A stretch of DNA of 64,000 nucleotides, taken from positions 3,222,501 to 3,286,500 of the forward strand of contig OU696583.1 of NCBI GenBank assembly GCA_916048095.2, read 5' to 3'. The stretch comes from Sacculina carcini (Eukaryota; Arthropoda; Thecostraca; Sacculinidae). Below, piece by piece: positions 51,553 through 63,330 of this stretch. Made by a program: the position numbers and the translations under genes. The notes under the pieces are model-generated. The model ran no database searches, was not told the DNA's origin, and was given only the letters and a program-made list of their open reading frames with translations. Within the stretch, counting starts at the first letter, position 1, and each line of letters starts with the position of its first letter.

Positions 51553-51797
51553 CATTGGCGTATCCAGAGGGGGATCAAGGTTCTGAAGCCCCCTCCCAAA
51601 ATGTTTCCATCAAGTCCTCATAACCGTGAGATTCACAAAAAGAGGTCAATATAAATATATTTCTATATCTTTTGTTGATATAAGCATTACATCAAATACG
51701 TTGCATATTGATGCATAAACACGACAGATCGCCCACGAAATTCGGCCTTCCAAAATTAATTTAGCCCCTCCCAAAATGCATTCTGGATCCGCCCCTG
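51553..51797. mobile_element. hAT MITE, CAGTRGCGGATCCAG family copy
   Basis: 245 bp, left CATTGGCGTATCCAGAGG, right TTCTGGATCCGCCCCTG. Shares ATAAGCATTA and ACGTTGCATA with the copy at 55801 and the orientation-reversed 11041-11375. Flanks TTCAAAAG/CTCAAGAA are only partly alike. Confidence 0.75.
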
Positions 51798-53572
51798 CTC
51801 AAGAACCCATTCTATCGTTACGTGTGGGTCTTGGTATTTGTCGTAAGAACCTTGTTCGGTAATTGAGACGTGATTTAAATGTATATATTCATAGATCGAG
51901 ATGTAAATTCTTCCTTCAAACGTGTATATTTATAGATGTCGCACATAAAAATGTCTCCCTTAGTTGTCTTCAAAGCGTCATTCCCGTATCCAGTGACTCC
52001 TCTATAATATATTGTCCTCGAATTTAGGCAAGTGAAGGCCTCTGGACACAATCTATGTGTGGATTATATCCTGCTTGAGACGGGTGGGGAGCGAAGCATG
52101 CCTCACCGGGGGGCGCTGTAATCTCCACCGGGAAATAATCATTACCGGTCCTGCCAGTAATGAATTTTGGTCAAACGTTTGCAAAATTAATTTTTTGGGT
52201 GCTTTCTTGAGGACCCCTAAAACGTGGAGGCCCCTGGGCAGGTGCCCTTTTTGCCCCTCTCCTAAATCCGGTCCTGAAGCTCACCCACTGTATATACCAA
52301 CTAAATGTTTTCGATGAAGTTTAAAACAGGTCATTTGAGATGTTCCATCCGATGGGTATATAGAAAGGTATATATAAATTGTTATGTGAAGAGAAACGAA
52401 CAGACGAGCAAATGCTTACGAACCTAGTTAAGGGAAGTTATATTATTGTGTTTTGCAGTTATTAAGGCTCATTACTGAAACGTGTCGATACCGACTGCTC
52501 TGCACAATTGCAATAATTGCAATAATAATGAAAAAACAGGCATTTTCAGGAGGTTTTGCTCAACATATACTGAAACAATACATAAATGCACCCACACAAT
52601 CTGAGTGAGTCAACAGGATCAACAAATTCAACAAACAAACTCCTCGTCCCGATATATCTATAAGGCATGTGTACTCTCATAAAAGAACATTGGCTGTTTT
52701 TCAAATATTACTTTTGTTTATGCATTCATATTATATTGTATTATAATTATATTATTTTCTGTTGTATATATAATATTTTATAATTAAATAATTATTATTA
52801 TTATAATTGTTTTTACCTTTGTTTTCATCAAAACAAAGTTCAATATTATAAATCACTGAAAATTAAATATTTAAAAAATGTGATAACTATAATGTTTACA
52901 CTTTATCATTTCAAATATGATTTGTTTGGATATACGAGTATCTAGTAATTTGACACCTTACCTGGTGTGCAAAAAAATTATATGAAGTTATTAGGAAAAT
53001 ACTAAAAATATTTCACAGTTATAACCTGAAAATAAGGAGCAGTGTGTATATTGTCAGCATCAATATATGTTTTGGCAAACCATTTGGCAAGCTGGACGCC
53101 ATTTTTTTGCTGCCAAATTCATACTAATTATCTTTCACAGCAGATAATTATCTCTTCTGTGGTGTTGAAAGAGCCTAGATTGTGCTATTTTAACATGAAA
53201 AACTTTATTTACACATTGGATGAAATATTCGAAATATAGAATTTATGAATACCACGTATACGTCATTGATTATACGATTAAATTGAGTCAAATATGGTGA
53301 GTTTCTTATGAACGTCTCATATGATCTGAAAGATATGGGAGGCATTACATGTAAGCACCAATACAATACCACTCGTTACTCGAGCGTTAGAGCGGTGGGC
53401 GTGTAAGTTGGTGATATTTGTTTTGAGCTGCGTGTCACATTCGGTGTTCGTCTATTTTGAAGTGACGGCTGCAAGTGATAACAGGCACACAAACACCACC
53501 TCACGCACACCTGTTGCACGTTCGGGCACCACCTCTGTCGTGCAAGAGCAAGTTGGCTGTTGGACTTAGCTG
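51798..53572. other. Interval without a supported gene
   Basis: Contains a decayed G/C-rich element around 52100-52277 (ACCGGGGGGCGC, then AAATCCGGTCCTGAAG), perhaps another MITE, and an AT-rich palindromic stretch at 52730-52810 (TATAATTATATTATTTTC, TAATTATTATTATTATAATT). No exon seen. Confidence 0.4.
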
Positions 53573-53627
53573 ATGGAGAGGAGGGATGAGGGGGGTGTGT
53601 TGTTGGCGCGCTGTATCGCCGTCACAG

Positions 53628-53748
53628 GCAGTGCGCACGCGCTCAACTCGTTCGATTTACCGCTGGCGTTGTGTTCGCCGGCAAGTGGAGGTGCCGCTGC
53701 AACACAGTCACGTGGTCTGGCGAGCTTTCTGCGCGCGTCTTCATAGCG
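53628..53748 (+). CDS. Candidate GC-rich exon, frame undecided
   Basis: Acceptor CGCCGTCACAG and a strong donor GCG|GTGAGT enclose 121 bases. Two frames are open throughout: one includes RQVEVPLQHSHVVWRAFCAR, the other AGVVFAGKWRCRCNTVTW. The third, open until TAG at 53744-53746, can start at an ATG at 53573 (MERRDEGGVLLAR). The composition differs sharply from AT-rich surroundings. Likely an exon, but gene and product are unknown. Confidence 0.3.
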
Positions 53749-54600
53749 GTGAGTGACTTTGCACTTGTGTTCGTGACATATCATATTCCACGTGGAGGTC
53801 ACTATGGTGTAAATATGCGTGTATGGAACATATCCAGTTAAGAAACCCTGTAAAAAACAACTTCTGACAACAACTTTGAATCTGGAATATGGTTTTTCTT
53901 ATTATATCAGAACACAATTTGGTCTCAGATGTATCATTTGCTTATTAATCTACCGATTCTCGGTCGATATATTGGAAACTAAGCGAAATCATGAGGCCAA
54001 ACGGAAAGGCAAAATGTTCTTATCCGGATATATAGTGCTGCTAAGATTGGCATCATCTTCGTAGATTCCGTTCTGATGACCATTCACTGTTTCGGCTTGC
54101 TTTACTGATCAATGTATTGTTTGTTTTTTAATCAATTGTATTCATTTTCATCATATCTAGCAGAATTGGGACGATTATCTCTTGCAGTTTCAAACTTATA
54201 ACCAGTATAACTGGATGAGTGTTCATGGTGTTCATCAATGAAGTGTTCCACTAACTTCCAGCTCAATTCGATAACAACTCTCCGTTTTCTATGAAGGCTG
54301 TGCAATTGATGAGACTTAGTTTCGCACACATTGATTGCGACCTGTAAAATTCCAAAAATATGCTCGTAAATCTAAAATCCAATGTCATTTCGTATTAGCA
54401 ATGTACCACAATTGAACATTTTTCAAGTAACTGTATTTTCCCGGAAAGTGCCCTGTGTTATTATTGTGAAATTTTGTTTTGCGATATTTATAACGGTAGA
54501 CTATGAAGTTCTAAACTATACTTTGCGCGTAATCACGAGCATGATTAAAAAATCAGGTAAACATATCATAAGGAAGTTAATAATTCGAAAGCCTCATAAG

Positions 54601-54799
54601 CAGTGGCGCCGCCAAGGAGGGGCTGGGCGGGGCGGACCCCCAAAGAGTGTGCCAAGACCCTGAAGACCCAGAAGGCTGAGCCCCGAACAAATCCTGACAT
54701 TGATATTTTCCACTGTAGCTCCTCATGTTTTGCCAAACTCCCTCATCTTTTTCCTTAGCCCCTCTCAGCCCCCACGGAAAAATTCTTGCGCCGCCACTG
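54601..54799. mobile_element. hAT MITE, CAGTGGCG family, near-complete
   Basis: 199 bp, ends CAGTGGCGCCGCCAAG and CTTGCGCCGCCACTG; flanks CTCATAAG and ATCATAAG match at 7 of 8. Orientation is reverse to the copies at 5247 and 50680. Confidence 0.88.
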
Positions 54800-54807
54800 A
54801 TCATAAG

Positions 54808-55800
54808 TTTGGGTTGCTGTGAACTTGAGTATCTATTTGAGTGTTTGTTTGAACTGGCACTGCCGACTCGAAGTCCACTGGAACGTCCACCGGTGACTGG
54901 AAATTATATACTTGGTTTTTTCATTCTACAATAACAACTCCCTAATGCAGCGAAATTATTCGCTCCAATCTGCATATCACTCAGTTGTTGTTTGCCTGCA
55001 ACGTTGCACACTTGTAAACGTTGTTGCAACCATTGTCTGCCCGAGTATGAGCAACGAGTGCATTGTTTGCACATATTACATCTGTTCTCTTATCGGCCAT
55101 TGTGTTTCTTGTGTATGCTGATTTGTGTTTTGTGTTTCGTGCTCGGCGCTGCTTTTGCGTTCGGTCAGAAAGCAGATAGTTTTCTTACGCGAGTACCGCC
55201 CTCTGCGTGTTCTACGTTATCTCATATATTTATTCCTGCTACATTCTCTCATATATTTATTCTTGCTATTGTGGAACACCTGTGGTATTGCCGTGTGGTT
55301 AGGCAGTGGATATTCAGCTTCATAAACTCACAACACTCGACTGGACTCAACATCTTTCCATCACCATTTCAACATGAGCTCACCACGTGGTTATGGCTGG
55401 AACGCAGTGTTTAGCGTGCGTGCACGTGCAGCGCGTCGGTGCTGGGAATATTGCGACTAAACCTCGCACGCTCAACATTCCTCAAATACGTCGATAACAG
55501 AGTCGTAGAGTCTGTGTTAAACAAACTATATCTTGTAGACTTGCATTATAACGGCGGTTTGTTGACAATTTCAGTTTTCTCTCTCGATGTTTCTCGATTG
55601 TTGCTGTATTTCCGTTTGTAATCTGACATTTAATCCAACAAATATGTGTGTTTGTAAGAACAATTTCAGTTGGCTTCTAACCGGGGATTTCCGTGATAAA
55701 AATTTTCTAGGAATATTCTTGGAATTTTCTTGTCGTCCGTGAAAATGTTTTTGGGCGAAGCATCATCTACAACGTTTGCCCAGCTACACCACTGCACATG
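54808..55800. other. Interval without a supported gene
   Basis: Includes an imperfect 25-bp duplication (TCTCATATATTTATTC at 55220 and 55244). A 140-codon plus frame at 54992-55414 has a hydrophobic stretch (CVLCFVLGAAFAFG) but no other support and low-complexity composition, so it is not called a gene. Confidence 0.4.
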
Positions 55801-56003
55801 CACTGGCGGATCTAGAGGGGGCTCAGGGGGATGAAGCCCCCCCAAATGTTTCCATCAACTTCTCATAACCTTGAGGCTCACTAAAAGGTCAATAAAAATG
55901 CCTTCCTGTAGAATTTGTTGATATAAGCATTATATCATATACGTTGCATAGTGATGCATGTACATGACGGATCGCCCCCAAAATTAATTCATTTTTATGC
56001 TAT
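55801..56003. mobile_element. Truncated hAT MITE, CACTGGCGGATCTAG family
   Basis: Left end CACTGGCGGATCTAGAGG and the internal words TTGATATAAGCATTATATCA and ATACGTTGCATA match 51553-51797; the right end after GATCGCCCCCAAAATTAATT is lost. Confidence 0.7.
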
Positions 56004-56847
56004 AGCGACCTGACAGCTTCCAATAATTATTATTATTTGATTACTAATCATTATTTAGAATAATTATAGATATTATACATTATTAAACAATAAATTATAA
56101 TTATAATTTAAAATTTAACGATAAATGATTAAATTATTGCTTATTATAATTATATAATAATTATTTTTTGATGACTGATTATGATCAGCCACTCCCTCTG
56201 GTGGTGGCTTGCTTGACCTTCCATTGCGGTTGATTCATAGATTACCAACAGTTTACTCAACATTGCTGTTATAAGCGGGCACTCGTTAATCATACCGTAA
56301 TTCTTCATCGTTTTCACCTGTGTTTGAGGGCTTGGTTGCCTCACGCATGTTGTTAATATTGTCATAAAGTAGCGCTGCGACCGTGGAGATATTTGTAACT
56401 GCATTTTCCCAAAGTCGAATATCATTTATAAGGGTGGTTTGCTTATAATGGGCGCCCAGTATTCTCTTCAGGATAGGAGGGCATGAGACTTCACGTCGGC
56501 TCTGATTACAACTTTACAACAATTTGCAGCATTGTTCCATATGTATCACACAAACAAGCGTATATTTGAGACGAAACCGACAATGCGCGGCAATAGGCAA
56601 AAAAATCTACGCATGCAAATAGGCAGTTCTGCGCTTGTGTCACCGTGCGGCAAGACCAACAAATCAGTGAAATGTCAATAGAGGGAGCCAGTGATTATCG
56701 ACTATACCAGTGGTTACTGAGCTTCTTCAGTGGCTGTTGTTGTTGTTGTTGTTGTTGTTTGAGAGAAGCGTTTCGGCCGGTGTCGGCCATTTCGCGCTGT
56801 ACCACTTCCTCGGTTATTTTCTGCTTGTATTGGCGTAATACAAACAC
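56004..56847. other. AT-rich interval before the I-like LINE
   Basis: Very AT-rich palindromic sequence at 56025-56165 (TAATTATTATTATTTGATTA, TATAATTATATAATAATT) and a (GTT)8 microsatellite at 56733-56759. No gene. Confidence 0.5.
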
Positions 56848-59800
56848 ACTATTATTATTATTGCACGTCCCGCTGAAGCTGAGAAAACTTATTGCACCTC
56901 CCATTGAAGCTTTGCAAACAAATCTATATCATTAAGGTACTTGAGTAGTAGTCGAGTCGCGTTCGGGTGGTCAGGATGTAAAATATTGATGCGATTAAAA
57001 TGGATGCTTGTGGAGTGGCAGTAGGAACGTAAGGGTTGCCGCGAGACCTCATACAACTCGCATTCCGTGATTATATGACTACACGTGAGAGGACTTCGAC
57101 AGTGTGAGCATATAGGTGGCGATGTCTTCTCCATTAAATTATTGTGTGTTATCCTAGTGCATCCCAGTCTTAGTCTTAGTCTTAGTTGTCATCCAGCCAT
57201 GGAGTTACTGATTTCTTCATGGCCCCAAGTGCATAATTATGGTTTTGACTGGTCCACTTTTGTTGGAAAGACTAGCCTGTAGCCGTATGGCTACATCACA
57301 ATCTGTCTTATTGTCTGCTTACACGCTGGATACTGGTGAATATTGCTCGATTCCAACGCAGCTTTTGCTTCAGCATCTGCCCTCTCATTGCCCTTCACGC
57401 CACGATGCCCTGGTATCTACACCAGTATACAGTCGTATTTCGATTTTGTACGATGTAAAATATTTAAAATTGATAAAAGTATAAAATCCGATGAAAGACT
57501 ATTGGAAATGTAGAGTATTGCAGATCTCGAATCTCTCAGAATTAAAGCTTTTTGTACCCGATGCTCTTCCACATATTTCAAAGCTCTGTATATTACGTAC
57601 AGCTCAGTATTGAAAATCGTGACATATGAAGGCAGACGGAACCTTGATATGCACGCACTACCCTGCTGTTTGGTGTATATTGCGCATCCGAACTTTCCTT
57701 CGCACTTTGATCCATCCGTATATATTTGGGCATAGTCGCTATAATGCGAAATGTACTCCGCAAACACCATTGAGACCTCAGTATCTGATACCTGCGGTTT
57801 GGTCGCATCCAGTAGGAAATGGATTTTTGGAGCTGTCTTGTACCAGGGCGGTATGTCGTAGACTAGGCCATTTCGGTGAGGTACTGTCACATTGAGCTCT
57901 TGAATATACTCCCTCGCTCGTCTATTAAGCATCCGTTTGGATAACTGCTTTCCGGAGGAAAAATTGGGCATGTTGTCATCGATATTTGTATAAGGATGAG
58001 CGATGTGGTTATAGCTGGTGTGTACTTTCATCGTGTAACGTAGCACGATATTCTTCCGTCGTGTGCTCAGTTATGGAAAGCCGGTATACGCTCGCAGGGC
58101 ATCGACTGGTGTCGTTCTGTACGCACCTGTTATCAGACGAAGAGCCTCGTTTTGGATTGGTTCTAAAAGACTAAGAATGGAAGGGCTCGCCGATGAGTAT
58201 GACTGTAGTCCATAGTCTAAAATCGATAAAATCAATGTTTTAAAAACCTTATGGAGAACGGAAACGCTCGCACCGGCGTGTTTATTCCCAGCTATAATAC
58301 GAAATATGTTTAATCGCTTCTCACAGCGCGCCTTCAAGTCTATTATATGTTCCCGCATGGTGAGTCTTTTATCCAGCACGATACCTAGAAACTTTTGTGA
58401 TTGTCGCTACGGAATGATTTCGTCACCCAACCTCAATGTTTCCTGGATTTTATAGCTGTCTATTGAGTATAGCACGACCGTCGATTTCAGACAAGAAAAC
58501 TTCATGTGGTTTGCTTTGGCCCATAGTGCTAAAACATCTAGAGCTTCTTGAAGTTGAGCGCTCATGATAGCCACGTTTTCACCTTGAATCCAAATGTACA
58601 CGCTGTCATCGGCGTAAATCGCATATTGGATATTTGCTGGCACATCGCTGAACAAATCATTCACCATCAAGTTGAATAGGATTGGCGACACACAACTTCC
58701 TTGTGGTAACCCAATATCCATGCTATACTGGTCCGAATATATGCCTGAGATTCGCGTTCTAAAAATATCCTACCTGACATAAAGTTTTTTATATATTCCG
58801 CCATATTACCCCTCAAGCCCATGTCGTGTATTTTTAGCAACAATATTCCCGGTATAACTGTATCATAAGCGTTGGTCAGATCTAGATATACGACCAGTGT
58901 ACACTGCTTGTTGACAAAGCCCGTTCTTATTATATTTTCCAGCCTGACTACCGAGTCTACTGCCGATCGACTGGGACGAAATCCACTCTGATAGTGATCG
59001 AGCACATTGTTTGTCTCAAAAATGTAAGAAACTCTGGCTGTCACCATCCTCTCAAGAAGTTTTCCCATACAACTGGTCAAGGATATTGGTCGGTAGGACT
59101 TGGGAGACGGCTCGCTCCCTACAGAAGGCTATTTTCGCAGCTATGGTTTTATTTCCGCAGCTATGGTTTTATTTCCATCTCAAACTTGGTCTCTATGCTG
59201 CTCACCCAGATTTCTTCTTGGGATGCTTCACTTAAACTTGTCCTCAACCCTGACAAAACAGAATATCTAGTATTTCACCCTCCTCGAATTTCTCCCCACT
59301 CTATCAACCTTCCGCTAGCGAATCAAATGCGCAATTTGGGTGTCTTGTTCGATCCTAACCTTTCTTTCTCTACTCATTTTTCTCAGCTTATCCGCTCGTG
59401 CCGCTTTTTACTCCGACAATTTTACCCTATTCGTTTGTCGATTGATGTCTCATCCGCTAATCTTCTGGTAAACTCCTATATCTTTTCTAAGATCGACTAT
59501 TGTAACTCGCTCTTCTTCCATCTTCCCTTGAAATCTATCCGCCAACTCCAAGCAGTGATCAACCTTGCTTGTCGGTTTGTACTTAGGCTTCCTCTGCGAA
59601 CCCCCACTTCGGTGCATATCCGGCAGCTCGGTTGGTTACCTGCTCTTTCTCGTATCCGCTATAAGGTATGTTGTCTGGTCTTCAAACTTATCCACTCTCC
59701 CTCTTCTCCTTCATATCTCCGTGCCCTATTGACTCTCAATAATCGTACATCTTGTCGCATTCCTGTGCCATTAGTCTGTCGTCCTGCTCTTAATCAATCC

Positions 59801-60880
59801 TCTTGGTCATCCAAATGTTTTTATTTCTCTGCTCCTCGTATCTATAACTGGCTTCCATCTTACATTCACCACAAGTCTCCATTCCGATATTTTTCTGCTG
59901 ATCTTCATAAATATCTGCTCACTCGTTCTCTTGATGATTGAATGTATCATTTGTCTTGGGTTATATGTGTGTTGTTCGTGCTGATCGTCCTGTGTTGTAC
60001 CCTCGTTGTTCTTGCTTGATATTTGTATTTTTAATCACTGTGAATTATTTGCTTTCGCATCTGCGTCCCGTTTTTGCATCTCTTGCATTCGTGGTTGTCT
60101 GGGAAGGCTTCGCCCTGTTACTGGTAACCGTGTAATTCCAGTACAACCAGATTCATGGTCGAGTCGTCGGCGACTAAACCGGCTCCCCCACTGTTATGCA
60201 GTGAGGAGGGTGGCTAGACAGCCGACAGGAAAAAACCTGTTTCAAGGGCGGATGAGCTATCTGATAGCCAACGGCCATCTAGCATGTTCCAGTTTGCAAA
60301 CGTGTTTTCATTTTTCTATTTGTGCCTACTCCCTGCTCGCTGTGATGTTCCTGTCGGTTGTCTCTTTTTCGCGCCTGTGTATAAATATGTGCGCTATATC
60401 AAATATATGTTGTTGTTGTTGTTGTTTAGTTCGCAGATATAACCTAAGTGCTCTCTCGTCTTGCAACCGCACAACGGCATGCATTGTTGAACCATGGAAC
60501 AGTTGTCTTTTTGGGTGGACGGCGTTTCCAAGGAATGGAGAGTCGAGCAGCAGAGATGATTTGAGTTGTTATGCTGTCGGTGCTATTGTCGACGTGTGTA
60601 CAGTCTACTCCATCCAAAACGCAGCATTGCCTGAAAAGAGACCAGTTTGCCTTGGCCATGTTCCATGCTTGTAGCCATTGTTGCTGAGCAGACCTATCAC
60701 CAGCTGACATTATAATGGGGTAGTGGTCTGAATCTTGCGTATCTACGTGTACGGACCAATTCAACCACTGCGCTACTTCTGGTGAACAAATAGATAGGTC
60801 GATTGATGATGTATTAGCCGTAGAGATGTTCAGCGGTCGCACCGTTTTCAAATATGAAGTCAGTTCTCGCACACCCCGGA
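56848..60880 (-). mobile_element. I-clade LINE with RNase H, interrupted by another LINE
   Basis: Non-LTR retrotransposon on the minus strand, 5'-truncated in the endonuclease. From 5' to 3': end of the endon­uclease (NTSSIDLSICSPEVAQWLN, DTQDSDHYPI at about 60830-60700), a gap filled by a plus-strand L2/Rex-like LINE (59135-60425), then RT (SYRPISLTSCMGKLLERM, HYQSGFRPSRS, DLTNAYDTV, GLPQGSCVSPILF, YAIYADDSVYIW, about 59110-58420), the thumb (ILSILDYGLQSYSS), RNase H (AQIYTDGSKCEGKFGCAIY, TELYVIYRALKYV, about 57740-57540) and a C-terminal CxxC-H-C part (CSHCRSPLTCSHIITEC, about 57110). It ends in TAA repeats at 56849-56862, as I elements do. Frame changes near 58720, 58400 and 57410 and a stop near 60441 show it is dead. 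Confidence 0.88.
59135..60425 (+). mobile_element. L2/Rex-like LINE, 5'-truncated, inserted in the I-like LINE
   Basis: Only the end of the reverse transcriptase is present: DKTEYLVFHPPRIS, RNLGVLFDPNLSFSTHF, SKIDYCNSLFFHLPLKSI, RFVLRLPLRTPT, RIRYKVCCLVFKLIH and APRIYNWLPSYIHH, stop at 59939-59941. These are the hallmarks of the CR1-group L2/Rex-Babar thumb and C-terminus. A roughly 480-bp 3' UTR ends in (TGT)6 at about 60407-60425. The reading frame from about 59166 to the stop has no break, so the copy is younger than its host LINE. A 20-bp tandem duplication (CGCAGCTATGGTTTTATTTC, twice) lies at the 5' junction, 59147-59186. Confidence 0.85.
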
Positions 60881-61237
60881 TTTTTGATAGCTATATGAAA
60901 AAGATGAAAATACTGTAGTAGCTATTTGTATCGTGTATGTACGGTGTGATGAATTCTGTGCTTGCGAGCTACGATGCTAATTAGCCAATGAGCATTATAA
61001 TTTAAATTGGCGTTTAAGGCAATAAACGCACCGGCCTGTCAGACCATATGGCGCCTTCTGTTTGCGAGCTAGTCAGTCTGGTTTTGAGCGTTGTGTTGGC
61101 GGTGTTTGTCCTGTCGGAGCGACGGCGAGCGAATCTGGGATGTGGCTTGGCTCACATGCTGATTGAACTCACAGACAAGTAAACCGCACGAGACCTACGC
61201 CTAGACTGATTTCACTCTTTTGTCTCACCCGATCATG
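60881..61237. other. Interval between the LINEs and the tRNA-like sequence
   Basis: One small plus-strand frame (61047-61181, MAPSVCELVSLVLSVVLAVF, then a basic tail, 44 residues with one hydrophobic segment) has no other support. Could include the upstream long terminal repeat of the retrotransposon fossil, which cannot be recognised without its partner. Confidence 0.35.
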
Positions 61238-61309
61238 GACTCCGTGGTGTAGTGGTTAGCACACCCGCCTTACAAGCGGGAGATCCGTGGTTCGTAACCC
61301 GGCGGAGCA
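61238..61309 (+). tRNA. Degenerate tRNA-Val(UAC)-like sequence, probable pseudogene or SINE head
   Basis: A cloverleaf can be drawn: D-arm GTGT/GCAC, a perfect anticodon stem CCCGC/GCGGG with loop CTTACAA (anticodon TAC, valine), and box A (TGGTGTAGTGG). The acceptor stem pairs at only 5 of 7 positions, the T-stem at 3 of 5, and box B reads GGTTCGTAACC instead of GGTTCGANTCC. So it is either a tRNA pseudogene or the head of a tRNA-derived SINE; a working tRNA is unlikely. Confidence 0.5.
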
Positions 61310-61346
61310 GAATTTAATTGGGCGAATTCTGTAATCCCACAGCCCT

Positions 61347-61452
61347 TGTCTAGACCTCCAAGACATGTCTGTCTAGACCTCCAAGACATGTTTGTCATGT
61401 TTGACATGTTTGTCTAGACCTCCAAGACATAGTGTCTAGAACTCCAAGACAT
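61347..61452. repeat. 20-bp tandem/interspersed repeat TGTCTAGACCTCCAAGACA
   Basis: Four copies, two pairs separated by ATGTTTGTCATGTTTGACATG, directly after the tRNA-like sequence. Could be the body of a tRNA-derived repeat or a minisatellite upstream of the retrotransposon fossil. Confidence 0.85.
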
Positions 61453-61615
61453 AGGGTGCGTGGTAATTTGTGATTGTGGCTTATGCGAGACCACAGGGTG
61501 TTTGTTGTTTCAATTTTGTTAGTATCCACTTGAGTGTTCATCATCCTCATAAATTATTTCCTTCAAATACATAATCAATTTTGTTATAAGCTATTTCGGC
61601 AATAATCATCGCAAT

Positions 61616-63330
61616 GTCTATCGATGAGTCGGAGGCTTCTCTGCATTTCCAGTCGTCTTTCGACGTGAAGTTGATTCCGTAATTTCGCGGCTGCGTCGGT
61701 GAAAACGTATCACAGTGGCTGAGTCGTCTCAAGTGGACCTGTCGTCTGCATGGAGTGCGGGACCTGGTTTCAGTTGTACCACTGAACCTATTTGGTCACG
61801 CATACAAAGTGTATGATCAGATTCCCGGGAACGACAAGTTTGACACATCGAAACAGTGGAGAAGACATTGCGCGACGCTTTTGATTTTGATCCGTTCACA
61901 GCGTATGAGCTGCTGCATCGTCGTCGTTTGTAGCCGTGCGAAACCGTTGATACATATCTGGCAGACATATAAAGGCTTACTCGAATTGCGGGAGGCATTA
62001 GCGAAAAAACTACCAGGTGCGTTTCTTTTTGGGTTGCCTGAGCACGTGAGGTCATCTCTGAGAAACAGTACAAGGATGAAGACTCTCAACCTGCATTAGT
62101 TGTTGAAGAGAGCTAGAATGCTTGTTGCAGACGATTGCCGCACAGTAATACAACAGTGCAGGACTTAAAACATATTTGCAAATTCACGTCGAAAAGGAGT
62201 TGTGGCATATCAGACAGTGGTATTTGAAGGCAATCGATACTGCTTAACGAGGATGGGTTTCGGTCTAAATGTGGCAACCGCCGTTCTGCAGACAATATTG
62301 GATTATGTGTTGGAGCAAGATGTGTGTGTGAGCGCAGGGACTTTCGCATATCTGGACGCCATTTTTGTTGACCTCAGGGTATTCAGCTCGGAAAGGATGC
62401 AATGTCATCTTGAAAACTATGGCTTGGTGAGCAAGAAACCGGTGAACCTGAGAGATGGTGCTCGTGTGCTGGGTCTGAGAGTGCCGAGAAAAACTGGGGA
62501 TATGGTTTGGAGTCGAGACAAAAATAATCGACCCACCACCGGCAGATCTAACACACCGAAGCGTATTGTCGTGGTGCGGTAAGCTGGTAGACCACATGCC
62601 AGTTGGTGGTTCGCTAAGAATATTGACAGTGTTTGCAAACGGCGAGCCAATCAGCTCACAAAAGGTTGGGATTACCGAATTGAAGTCAATGGCCAAATGC
62701 GTGATATATTAACCTTCATCGACAAACAAGCGCAGCTGACTGAAAGTATTTGCATCAGCCGCTGTACCACGTGATAACACGGTGAACATACGGGAAATTC
62801 ACGAGCGTGGTGTGCGGAGAACACTGTTTTTCGCGCAGAGAGAGTGTTCTTTTCCGGCATCCAGAAGACAAGTGAAAAACGTGGTGGTGAGTTGTAACAC
62901 TTGCCAATCTATCGATCCTGCCCCGCGAAAATGGCCAAGAGCTGAGTTATCAGTTGGAGAGACATGGCACAGACTCGCTGTAGACGTCACATACTTTCAA
63001 GGTCAGGAATATCTGTCCGTGATTGACTGTCGACCATCAAGATTTTCTTTGTGGCGATTGTTGAGGTGATCAGACGCGGGTAATATCAGGAGACACCTTG
63101 AAGAGATGTTCCTTGAGCGAGGTTCCCTCACTCAGCTATTGTGTGACAATGCGACTATATTCAGAAGTCAGCAATTGTTGTCATTTGTAACAAAGTGGAA
63201 CATTGAGGTGCGATTTCGAGCGGCGTACAGACCCAGTGGCAATGCTATCATTGAGAGGAATCACCGCACTGTGAAGGTGGTTGCTGCTTGCAAGAACTGT
63301 GCCATCTGTTAACAGTGAGTACGTCCGGGC
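61616..63330 (+). mobile_element. Fossil Ty3/Gypsy-like LTR retrotransposon
   Basis: Remnant of an LTR retrotransposon. Parts seen in order: a gag-like region (about 61.6-62.1 kb), a reverse transcriptase fragment (about 62.2-62.6 kb, with CLTRMGFGLN and ARVLGLRVPR), and an integrase (about 62.78-63.3 kb, zinc-binding part with SCNTCQSI and core parts with CDNATIF and AYRPSGNAIIERNHR). Protease was not identified and much of the polymerase, including RNase H, appears lost. No long terminal repeats could be paired inside the window, so the outer limits are unknown. The element is broken, with at least half a dozen breaks, and looks old. Family call rests on motif style and domain order. Confidence 0.75.

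Noticed and set aside
54992-55414. 140-codon plus-strand frame with a hydrophobic segment
   Set aside because: Biased Cys/Leu/Phe composition, contains an internal 25-bp duplication, no splice or family support.
60006-60674. 222-codon plus-strand frame
   Set aside because: It runs across the junction of two LINEs in opposite orientation, so it is an accident of their fusion.
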